Assembly (NCBI GenBank): GCA_022511355.1
Contig: JAFLRS010000010.1
Location: 1 to 23,293, forward strand
Direction of reading: 5' to 3'
Source: Alistipes sp.
GTDB taxonomy: Bacteria; Bacteroidota; Bacteroidia; Bacteroidales; Rikenellaceae
DNA: 23,293 nt
Part shown: piece after piece, positions 1 through 5,984 of the stretch
Numbering within the stretch: position 1 is the first letter of the stretch
Layout: every line of letters starts with the position of its first letter
The notes under the pieces: model-generated
The model's database searches: none
The model's input: only the letters and a program-made list of their open reading frames with translations
Told to the model about the DNA's origin: nothing
Program-made: the position numbers and the translations under genes

Positions 1-61
1 CGGGCATTATCGAATGGATCATTCCGCGCCATTCGAGTTCCTTTACAAAATTTTTACTCAT
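1..61 (-). CDS. tyrS: Tyrosyl-tRNA synthetase, N-terminal fragment (runs off the window)
   Basis: Only the first 20 codons lie in the window, on the minus strand from an ATG at 61. They read MSKNFVKELEWRGMIHSIMP, which matches my memory of how Bacteroidetes tyrosyl-tRNA synthetases begin (NFVEEL-WRGM-H--MPGTEE). The enzyme charges tRNA-Tyr with tyrosine in the cytoplasm. The gene starts 29 bases after the dnaX stop codon with no terminator between them, so the two are probably co-transcribed. The call rests on a short N-terminal match only; the HIGH and KMSKS motifs lie outside the window. Confidence 0.7.
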   Translation of the reverse strand, partial: MSKNFVKELEWRGMIHSIMP

Positions 62-90
62 TTATATCCTGTTTTTTAATCTGTTTTCAA

Positions 91-1887
91 CTATTCGACC
101 TCCAGTTCGAGCGACTTTTTAAGCTCGAGAACCAGCGGATTCTTCTGCTCGATGTGCCGTATGCGGTCTTCGAGTTTGATGGGACGCATGGGACGGTTGT
201 CGGCTCCGAGCGTTATGCGGAACTCCAGAGAACCCTCGATGCCGGCCTTGCGGGCGATGTTGGTGAGCAGCTCCACCGACGAGTGTTCGATATCTTCGCG
301 CAGGGCGTCGGTAGGCACGGTCAGCAGAATGGCGTTGCCCTCGAACCGCATCGTCTCGAATGCCACGATGAAACGCGGACGCTGTTCGTTGATATACTTC
401 ACTATGTCGTTGCGGGCGGCTGCGAGTTTGCTTTCGCTTTCGGGGTCGATTACTCTCTCCGCGACATTTTCGGCCGTATGTGCGGCTGTCGTTCCCGCCT
501 CGCCCAGCAGCGAAGCTAACGAACGGCCCGAAATCAGAGGTTTCGTCTCGGCGGGCTGTGCCGCAGGCCGCGGTGCGGGTTGCGGTTGTGCGGGTTGCGG
601 TGCGGGTTGCGGTTGTGCGTGTTGCGGTTGTGCGGGTTGCGGCGGTGTTTCGGGTCGGGGCTGCTGCGGCTGCGGTGCCGGCTGTACGGCCGGCTGCGGT
701 GCGGGCGGAACCTGCGAGGGTTGCCGTGCAGGTGCGGCCGGTGCATTTTGGGGGAGTTCGGGCAGCGGATAATCGCCCTCTACGGGTTCAATCTTTTTTT
801 TTTGACCGAGGTTGGCGATTTTCATGAGCGACAGTTCCACCGTAAGACGCTGATTCGACGATTGACGTATGCGTCCGTCGGCTTCGGTGAGAATGGCGAT
901 AGCGCCGAAGAGGAAATCGACTTCGCAACGTGCGGCCTGCGTGCGGTAACGTTCGAGCAGGGTTCCGGTAAATTCGATGAGCGAGATTGCCGGTCCTTTG
1001 GCCATCAGCAGGTCGCGCATATGCTGACACAGGCCCGCCATGAAGAGCTGACCTGCGAAACCTGCCGCCAGAACGCGGTCGAAGCAGAGCAGGGCATCGA
1101 CATAGTTGCCTTCGAGCAGCGAATCGGTTATGCGGAAGTAGGTGTCGTAGTCGAGTACGTTGAGGGTTTGCGCCACATCTTTGAAGTTGAGGGTGCTGCC
1201 GCAGAACGATACTGCCTTGTCGAACATCGAAAGTGCGTCGCGCATACCGCCGTCGGCTTTGCGGGCTATGAGGTTGAGCGACTCTTCGTCGTAGGCGACG
1301 CCCTCCTGCGCCGCTATATATTTAAGGTATTCGACGGCATCCTCCATGCGGATGCGGTTGAAGTCGTAAATCTGACAGCGCGAGAGAATCGTAGGTATGA
1401 TTTTGTGTTTCTCGGTGGTGGCCAGAATGAAGATTGCGTGTGCGGGCGGTTCCTCGAGGGTCTTCAGGAAGGCGTTGAAAGCCTGCTGCGAGAGCATATG
1501 CACCTCGTCGATGATGAATACCGAGTAGCGTCCCACCTGCGGAATTACGCGCACCTGCTCGATGAGGTTGCGGATGTCGTCCACCGAGTTGTTCGATGCG
1601 GCATCCAGTTCGTGGATGTTGAGCGAACGGTTTTCGTTGAACGTTCGGCACGATTCGCATTCGTTGCAGGCTTCGGCTCCGTTGGGGTTGAGACAGTTTA
1701 TCGCCTTGGCAAAAATGCGGGCGCAGGTGGTTTTGCCCACGCCTCGCGGACCGCAAAAAAGGTAAGCGTGAGCCAGTTGCCCGCGCTCTATCGCATTTTT
1801 GAGTGTCGAGGTTATGTGCTTCTGCCCGACGACCGAAGCGAAGGTCGCGGGACGATATTTTCTTGCGCTGACGATGAAATTCTCCAT
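91..1887 (-). CDS. dnaX: DNA polymerase III subunit tau (clamp loader ATPase), with probable gamma form
   Basis: This 598-residue protein is the ATPase core of the replicative clamp loader. The start at 1887 (MENFIVSARKYRP) is the usual Bacteroidetes DnaX start; an upstream in-frame ATG at 1950 would add 21 atypical residues. Visible parts are Walker A GPRGVGKTT (46-54), zinc-binding cysteines C65, C74, C77 and C80, Walker B/DEVH (about 125-130), sensor-1 ATT (156-158) and the SRC arginine-finger motif (169-171). Domain III ends near residue 360. A Pro/Gln/Ala-rich linker follows (about 375-450), then the tau-specific C-terminal domain. Residues 362-365 (QKKK) are encoded by C-A10-G, which contains the heptamer A AAA AAG in frame. 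A -1 shift there gives one Asp codon and then TGA at 790-788, so a gamma-like protein of 366 residues is predicted. The tau assignment is secure; the gamma form is inferred. Confidence 0.96.
   Translation of the reverse strand: MENFIVSARKYRPATFASVVGQKHITSTLKNAIERGQLAHAYLFCGPRGVGKTTCARIFAKAINCLNPNGAEACNECESCRTFNENRSLNIHELDAASNNSVDDIRNLIEQVRVIPQVGRYSVFIIDEVHMLSQQAFNAFLKTLEEPPAHAIFILATTEKHKIIPTILSRCQIYDFNRIRMEDAVEYLKYIAAQEGVAYDEESLNLIARKADGGMRDALSMFDKAVSFCGSTLNFKDVAQTLNVLDYDTYFRITDSLLEGNYVDALLCFDRVLAAGFAGQLFMAGLCQHMRDLLMAKGPAISLIEFTGTLLERYRTQAARCEVDFLFGAIAILTEADGRIRQSSNQRLTVELSLMKIANLGQKKKIEPVEGDYPLPELPQNAPAAPARQPSQVPPAPQPAVQPAPQPQQPRPETPPQPAQPQHAQPQPAPQPAQPQPAPRPAAQPAETKPLISGRSLASLLGEAGTTAAHTAENVAERVIDPESESKLAAARNDIVKYINEQRPRFIVAFETMRFEGNAILLTVPTDALREDIEHSSVELLTNIARKAGIEGSLEFRITLGADNRPMRPIKLEDRIRHIEQKNPLVLELKKSLELEVE
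573..644. repeat. 27-bp tandem repeat inside the dnaX linker
   Basis: Two adjacent 27-base units, 573-599 and 600-626, differ at a single position, and a third partial copy follows to about 644. Each unit encodes nine residues of the Pro-Gln-Ala linker, so copy-number changes stay in frame and would only lengthen or shorten the flexible tether between the ATPase core and the tau C-terminal domain. Confidence 0.8.
794..803 (-). promoter_or_regulatory. A10 slippery tract (recoding site) in dnaX
   Basis: On the coding strand the bases are C, ten A, then G, read as CAA AAA AAA AAG. The last seven bases form the E. coli dnaX slip heptamer A AAA AAG in the correct phase. Both alternative frames close at once: the -1 frame (or one extra A in the mRNA) reads GAT TGA, with TGA at 790-788, and the +1 frame (or one A fewer) ends at TAG 782-780. 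E. coli uses ribosomal -1 frameshifting and Thermus thermophilus uses RNA-polymerase slippage on an A9 tract to make gamma. I see no clear upstream Shine-Dalgarno stimulator and only a weak 4-bp downstream stem, so polymerase slippage seems the likelier route. Confidence 0.65.
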
Positions 1888-1894
1888 AATACCG

Positions 1895-1902
1895 CAAATG
1901 TA
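1895..1902 (-). promoter_or_regulatory. dnaX promoter -7 element
   Basis: On the minus strand this reads TACATTTG, a match to the Bacteroidetes -7 consensus TAnnTTTG. It lies only seven bases before the dnaX ATG, so the transcript would be leaderless or nearly so. No TTTG is found at the -33 position; A/T tracts fill that region instead. Confidence 0.55.
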
Positions 1903-1935
1903 GTAAAAAAATCGGGAAAAAATATTTTTTTGTTG

Positions 1936-1966
1936 TTTGCTTTGTTCCAAAAAATATCTACCTTTG
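1936..1966 (+). promoter_or_regulatory. Promoter of the B12 riboswitch operon
   Basis: TTTG at 1936-1939, a 19-base spacer and TACCTTTG at 1959-1966 match the Bacteroidetes housekeeping promoter exactly. The expected transcription start, about 5-7 bases downstream, coincides with the first base-paired strand of the riboswitch at 1971. The promoter is back-to-back with that of dnaX. Confidence 0.85.
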
Positions 1967-1970
1967 CCGA

Positions 1971-2152
1971 TGTCAAAGGTTCCGTCGGGGGGCTCCCCGA
2001 CAGAGGATTAAAAAGGGAATGCGGTGAGAATCCGCAACAGTACCTGCTGCTGTGAGTCCCATACAAATGTCCGTTTGCACTCTTTGCCACTGATTCCGAC
2101 GAATCGGGAAGGCGCAAATGCGACGGGACGAGTCAGAAGACCTGCCTTGACA
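1971..2152 (+). ncRNA. Cobalamin (AdoCbl-type) riboswitch
   Basis: The aptamer shows the conserved blocks in order: AAAAGGGAAT-GCGGTGAGAATCCGC (about 2009-2035), CAGTACCTGCTGCTGTGA (2037-2055), the B12 box GCCACTG (2086-2092), GGGAAGG (2106-2112) and GAGTCAGAAGACCTGCC (2130-2146). The closing P1 helix is visible as TGTCAAAGG (1971-1979) against CCTTGACA (2145-2152), with one bulged A. Binding of a cobalamin is expected to lower expression of the downstream genes. Those genes encode BtuB and BtuFCD-type proteins, which independently supports the call. I cannot tell from sequence whether adenosyl-, methyl- or aquo-cobalamin is preferred. Confidence 0.96.
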
Positions 2153-2321
2153 CGACAATGATAAACGACCGCGGGTGTCGGCGTATATCAAACTCATAAG
2201 GGTGGGTCTCAATCCATTTTTTGTAGTTGCGGTATGCCCGTGGTGCGTTGTCGGTCGTTGCGAAATAAACGGCTAACAGGCTATTGGTGCTTTATGATTT
2301 TGATTTTAATACCGTAAAACT
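2153..2321 (+). promoter_or_regulatory. Long leader / probable expression platform of the riboswitch
   Basis: This 169-base stretch separates the aptamer from the first start codon. GACAC (2149-2153), which overlaps the 3' strand of P1, can pair with GTGTC (2175-2179), and CGACA (2153-2157) can pair with TGTCG (2176-2180). These pairings compete with P1 and suggest a ligand-dependent switch. A T6 run at 2217-2222 is preceded only by a 3-bp stem, so I do not call an intrinsic terminator. No further gene is evident here. Confidence 0.45.
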
Positions 2322-3161
2322 ATGAAAAAATCGCTTTTTTGGATGATTGCTGCGGCAATCGCCGTCGTGAACACCTCTTGCGACGGAACTAAAGAGAATG
2401 AGGGTCCCGTAATCGACCCCGTTGAGAAGTTCGTCATACTCACGTTCGAGGATGCCGACTACAAGGGCGGTGCCGGGAGCTACTGGAGTCTGCTCATCGA
2501 TTCGCCCGAATATGACGGCAGCCTGCTTTATGGCGACGACCCGTCGGACTGGAACGGGGTGGTGGAGTATGAATGGACCGACGAGGGCAATACATGGCTT
2601 CGCGGCGGAACATTCGTCGATTCCGGCTATTCATTTTCCTACGGCGGTGCTGCCGTGTCGAACTATGTACTCGAAGACGAAACTCAGGCCGACTATAAGC
2701 GTCAGCTTTCGTTGTGGACTTCGCGTCCGCAAGGCAAGGGCGGCCACAATGATTCGGCCAACTTCTGCGTCGTCTTCACCGGCATAGGCTTGGGACTCCT
2801 GCCCGCAATCACATTCGCCGACGGCAAGGAACACGTCATCGACCATATGTATGTGGCCAATATAGCGTATACGGCCAATTCGCTGCTCAACATCGAGAAC
2901 GAAAAGGCCGGCGACGATGATTGGTTCTGCGTGACGGCCACGGGCTACGACCTCGCTGAAAACGAGACCGGCGAAGTGACGATCGATCTCTTCGTGGATG
3001 GCGAAATCGTTCGCGACTGGACGAAGTGGGACCTTTCGCCGTTGGGCCGCGTGTCGAGCGTCAAGTTCGAATGCACGGGTTCCGTACAGAATGCATACGG
3101 ACTGGCTACGCCGACCTATTTCGCCATGGATGACATAGCGGTAAGAACTGAAGAGGAGTAA
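2322..3161 (+). CDS. DUF4465-type surface lipoprotein, first gene of the B12 operon
   Basis: This 279-residue lipoprotein has a signal peptide ending in the lipobox NTSC (Cys20). The mature start is acidic (CDGTKENE), the kind of context associated with outer-leaflet export in Bacteroidetes. The body resembles DUF4465 proteins, a predicted jelly-roll or carbohydrate-binding-like fold: an early TFEDADY block, a central S-Y-W-T-like core and a C-terminal PTYFAMDDI block. It is the first cistron after the cobalamin riboswitch and ends 6 bases before the next gene, so it is almost certainly B12-regulated. Proteins of this type recur in Bacteroidetes B12 loci, but I know of no demonstrated activity. 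A role in surface capture of cobamides or as an accessory to BtuG/BtuB is inference. Confidence 0.8.
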   Translation: MKKSLFWMIAAAIAVVNTSCDGTKENEGPVIDPVEKFVILTFEDADYKGGAGSYWSLLIDSPEYDGSLLYGDDPSDWNGVVEYEWTDEGNTWLRGGTFVDSGYSFSYGGAAVSNYVLEDETQADYKRQLSLWTSRPQGKGGHNDSANFCVVFTGIGLGLLPAITFADGKEHVIDHMYVANIAYTANSLLNIENEKAGDDDWFCVTATGYDLAENETGEVTIDLFVDGEIVRDWTKWDLSPLGRVSSVKFECTGSVQNAYGLATPTYFAMDDIAVRTEEE

Positions 3162-3167
3162 ACGGCT

Positions 3168-4250
3168 GTGGGCGGACGGTTTTTGCATACGTTGGCGGTT
3201 TCGGCGCTGGTTGTTTCGTGCATGGGCTACGGTCCGATGGACGAAGAGCGTTTCGACACCGGTTTGTCCGATGCCGGCAGCGGAGTTACGGGCCGCGGTC
3301 TGTTCATTCTCAACGAAGGACACTTCATGTACGGCGACGCTTCGCTCTCGTACTACGATACCGAGAGACGCGCGGTCGAAAATGAGGTCTTTGCCCGTGC
3401 CAATGCCCAGAAGCTTGGCGATGTCGCGCAGTCGATGGTCATCCGCGACGGAATCGGTTGGGTCGTGGTGAACAATTCGGGCGTGATATTCGCCATAGAT
3501 GCGAATACCTTCAGAGAGGTGGGTCGTGTAAAGGGCTTCACCTCTCCGAGGTATATCCATTTCGTGTCGGACGAAAAGGCTTATGTGACACAGATTTGGG
3601 ACCCTCGCATCTGCATAGTGGACCCTTCGTCGTTTTCGGTGACGGGATATATCGAGACCGATATGGATTACGACTCCGGCTCCACCGAACAGATGGTCGG
3701 ATTCGGCGACTACGTCTTCACCAACTGCTGGTCATATCAGAACCGCATACTCAAAATCGATACGCGAACCGACGAAGTGGTCGACGAACTGGTGGTGGGC
3801 ATACAGCCCGCATCGCTGGTGCTGGACTGCAACGGCAAACTGTGGACCGTCACCGACGGCGGCTATGAAGGCTCGCCTTACGGTTATGAAGCACCGTCGC
3901 TGTGGCGTATCGACGCCGAAACATTCAAGGTCGAACGCCGTTTCGACTTCCGCAAGGGCGAACATCCGTCGGAGCTGCAGCTCAACGGCGCGGGTGACAC
4001 TCTCTACTGGATAAACGACGACATATGGCGCATGGAGGTCTCGGCCGACAATCTGCCGGTGCGTCCCTTTATCGAGTATTCGGGTACGCTCTACTACGGA
4101 CTTACCGTCAATCCCGTGAACGGCGATGTCTACGTCGCCGATGCCATAGACTATGACCAGAACGGAACCGTCCTGCGATATTCGCCCGACGGCGAACTTA
4201 CCGACAGCTTCACCGTGGGAATAACTCCGGGTGCCTTTTGCTGGCGGTAA
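3168..4250 (+). CDS. btuG: BtuG-like surface lipoprotein (YncE/DUF5074 beta-propeller), cobamide capture
   Basis: This 360-residue lipoprotein starts at GTG 3168, 6 bases after the previous stop. The short signal peptide ends in VVSC (Cys18), and the mature N-terminus becomes acidic (PMDEERFD). Repeated beta-propeller blades are visible, each with an I-x-x-I-D/VDP-type strand followed by a loop, for example IFAIDANTF, ICIVDPSSF, ILKIDTRT, LWRIDAETF and VLRYSPDG. This is the layout of the Bacteroides BtuG family, surface propellers that bind B12 with extremely high affinity and sit over BtuB. The riboswitch upstream and btuB in the same operon support the assignment. Here btuG and btuB are separated by two further lipoprotein genes. 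Residues that contact B12 cannot be assigned from sequence alone. Confidence 0.75.
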   Translation: MGGRFLHTLAVSALVVSCMGYGPMDEERFDTGLSDAGSGVTGRGLFILNEGHFMYGDASLSYYDTERRAVENEVFARANAQKLGDVAQSMVIRDGIGWVVVNNSGVIFAIDANTFREVGRVKGFTSPRYIHFVSDEKAYVTQIWDPRICIVDPSSFSVTGYIETDMDYDSGSTEQMVGFGDYVFTNCWSYQNRILKIDTRTDEVVDELVVGIQPASLVLDCNGKLWTVTDGGYEGSPYGYEAPSLWRIDAETFKVERRFDFRKGEHPSELQLNGAGDTLYWINDDIWRMEVSADNLPVRPFIEYSGTLYYGLTVNPVNGDVYVADAIDYDQNGTVLRYSPDGELTDSFTVGITPGAFCWR

Positions 4251-4270
4251 GGCAAACCCCGGTACATTAA

Positions 4271-5971
4271 ATGAAAAGAATTATGAAACAAATTATCTAT
4301 ACCCTTTCGGCCGCAATGGTTCTTCTTTCGTCGTGCAACATCGACGGTCAGATAGAGGAGTTGCGTCCCATGGCCCCCGAAATCGCATTTGCCGGCCACA
4401 ATGCCGCATATACGGTCAAACAGGGGCGCGAATTGCCCATAACCCCTGACTACCTCTATGTCGCCGGCGCCATTTTCACATGGAGCTGCAACGGCAAGGT
4501 GGTGGGCAGCGAACCGTTCTACACATTCCGCTCCGAGGAGACGGGACGGCATTTTCTGAATCTCGAAGTGGCCACCCGTTACGGCGTCGCGCGTCAGGAT
4601 GTGCGCATCGACGTGGTGGAGCTGGAGATTCCCTACGTATCTCTGCCCGGCAGCGAGAACGGATACCGTATTCTTGCCGGTCGCGATTTGCGTATGGAGC
4701 CGATAGTGGCGAAGACCTCCGTCAAGACCTCCTATGAGTGGAGCATCGACGGCGAAAAGGTCTCCGACGAACGCTCCTACACCTTTGCGATTCGCGACAA
4801 AGGCGAATACGCTCTGCGGTTCGAAGCCTCGAACGAGGACGGCTCCGATTGTGCGGAGTTCACCGTGCAGGTCTGCACTCCCGACGAAATGCCCTTCTCG
4901 TGGCATTTCGACACTACCGTGTTCAACACCTCTGCGGGCCGTGCTTTCCGCCTTGTGCCGCAGGATATCGAAAACGATTTCGAGGTGACATATACATGGA
5001 GTTCGGGCGGACAGACGATTCAGAGCGGCAGCAATCCGCTGTTGCGCATACTCCCCGAATCGACGGGAACATTCAGCTATACGGTTACGGCCGTGAGCCC
5101 CTACATCGAGCCTGTTTCGCAGACTCTGACCGTGAATGTGTATGCGGCCGATGCGCATCGTCGGGCGGCGACGGCTTCGAGTTCGGTACTCTGCACCAAA
5201 GTTCATGATTTCACGCCGGCTCCGGGTCAGTTCATCTCCCAGATTTCGACGTCCACCGACCCCGCAGCTGCCGTGGCGGCCGCTGAAAGCATCCTTACCG
5301 TCCCCGAAAATTATGTTTCGCTCGGCTCTTTCGGCGGTTATGTGGTGGTGGGTTTCGACCACAGCATCGACAATGGCGGAGGCTATGATTTCGCCGTTCG
5401 CGGCAATGCGTTCGACAACTCTTCGGAACCGGGCATCGTGTGGGTCATGCAGGACGAGAACGGCAACGGACTCCCCGACGATACGTGGTACGAGCTGAAA
5501 GGTTCCGAATACGGCAAGCCCGAGACGATTCAGGACTACGCCGTGACATACTATCGTCCGCGGAACGCGCAGTCGCCGGTGGCATGGAGCGACAATAGGG
5601 GCGATTCGGGCATGATAACGCTCAATCCCCGCTATCCCGACTGGATTGCGGCCGACAGCTACACTCTGCGCGGGACCCGTTTGGCGGCGCGCAACTCCGA
5701 CGAGTCGGGCAGCGGTACGGGGTGGCAGAACCGCAACTTCGAATGGGGCTATGCCGACAACTACAGCCTCACGGACCGCATTACCGACGACCTTTACAAC
5801 TATTTCCGCATATCGGATGCGGTGGATTTCGAGGGCGGTGCCGTCGATTTGGGCTATATCGACTTCGTGAAGATACAGTGCGGCATCAACTCTGCGAGCG
5901 GATGGCTCGGCGAAATCTCGACCGAAGTGCTGACCGTCAAGGATTACAATTTGGAAAAAACACTTAACTGA
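4271..5971 (+). CDS. PKD-like cell-surface lipoprotein of the B12 operon
   Basis: This 566-residue lipoprotein has a signal peptide ending in LSSC (Cys22), followed by NIDGQIEE. Residues about 35-115, 120-200 and 205-290 form three Ig/PKD-like repeats with the signatures FTWSCNGK, YEWSIDGE and YTWSSGGQ at equivalent places. The remaining C-terminal half (about 300-560) is a separate beta-rich domain. It contains VVVGFDHSIDNGGGYDF, a DENGNGLPDDTWYEL segment rich in Asp/Asn that could bind calcium, and GSGTGWQNRNFEWGYADNY. It starts 20 bases after btuG and ends 13 bases before the next gene. It resembles the PKD-domain cell-surface proteins seen in Bacteroides B12 loci. A second surface B12-binding class, BtuH, has been described in Bacteroidetes, but I cannot tell whether this protein belongs to it. 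Confidence 0.7.
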   Translation: MKRIMKQIIYTLSAAMVLLSSCNIDGQIEELRPMAPEIAFAGHNAAYTVKQGRELPITPDYLYVAGAIFTWSCNGKVVGSEPFYTFRSEETGRHFLNLEVATRYGVARQDVRIDVVELEIPYVSLPGSENGYRILAGRDLRMEPIVAKTSVKTSYEWSIDGEKVSDERSYTFAIRDKGEYALRFEASNEDGSDCAEFTVQVCTPDEMPFSWHFDTTVFNTSAGRAFRLVPQDIENDFEVTYTWSSGGQTIQSGSNPLLRILPESTGTFSYTVTAVSPYIEPVSQTLTVNVYAADAHRRAATASSSVLCTKVHDFTPAPGQFISQISTSTDPAAAVAAAESILTVPENYVSLGSFGGYVVVGFDHSIDNGGGYDFAVRGNAFDNSSEPGIVWVMQDENGNGLPDDTWYELKGSEYGKPETIQDYAVTYYRPRNAQSPVAWSDNRGDSGMITLNPRYPDWIAADSYTLRGTRLAARNSDESGSGTGWQNRNFEWGYADNYSLTDRITDDLYNYFRISDAVDFEGGAVDLGYIDFVKIQCGINSASGWLGEISTEVLTVKDYNLEKTLN

Positions 5972-5984
5972 TTGGATTCCGAAG

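Noticed and set aside
580..2055. Plus-strand open frame of 491 codons across dnaX and the riboswitch
   Set aside because: It runs antisense to the well-supported dnaX frame and into a structured RNA; no protein family features were seen.
2158..2199. 13-codon leader ORF after the riboswitch (ATG at 2158, TAA at 2197-2199)
   Set aside because: It is too short, has no residue bias pointing to attenuation, and falls within the likely switching helices; chance is sufficient.
2205..2222. Terminator at the T6 run in the riboswitch leader
   Set aside because: Only a 3-bp stem (TGG/CCA) precedes the T run, too weak for an intrinsic terminator.
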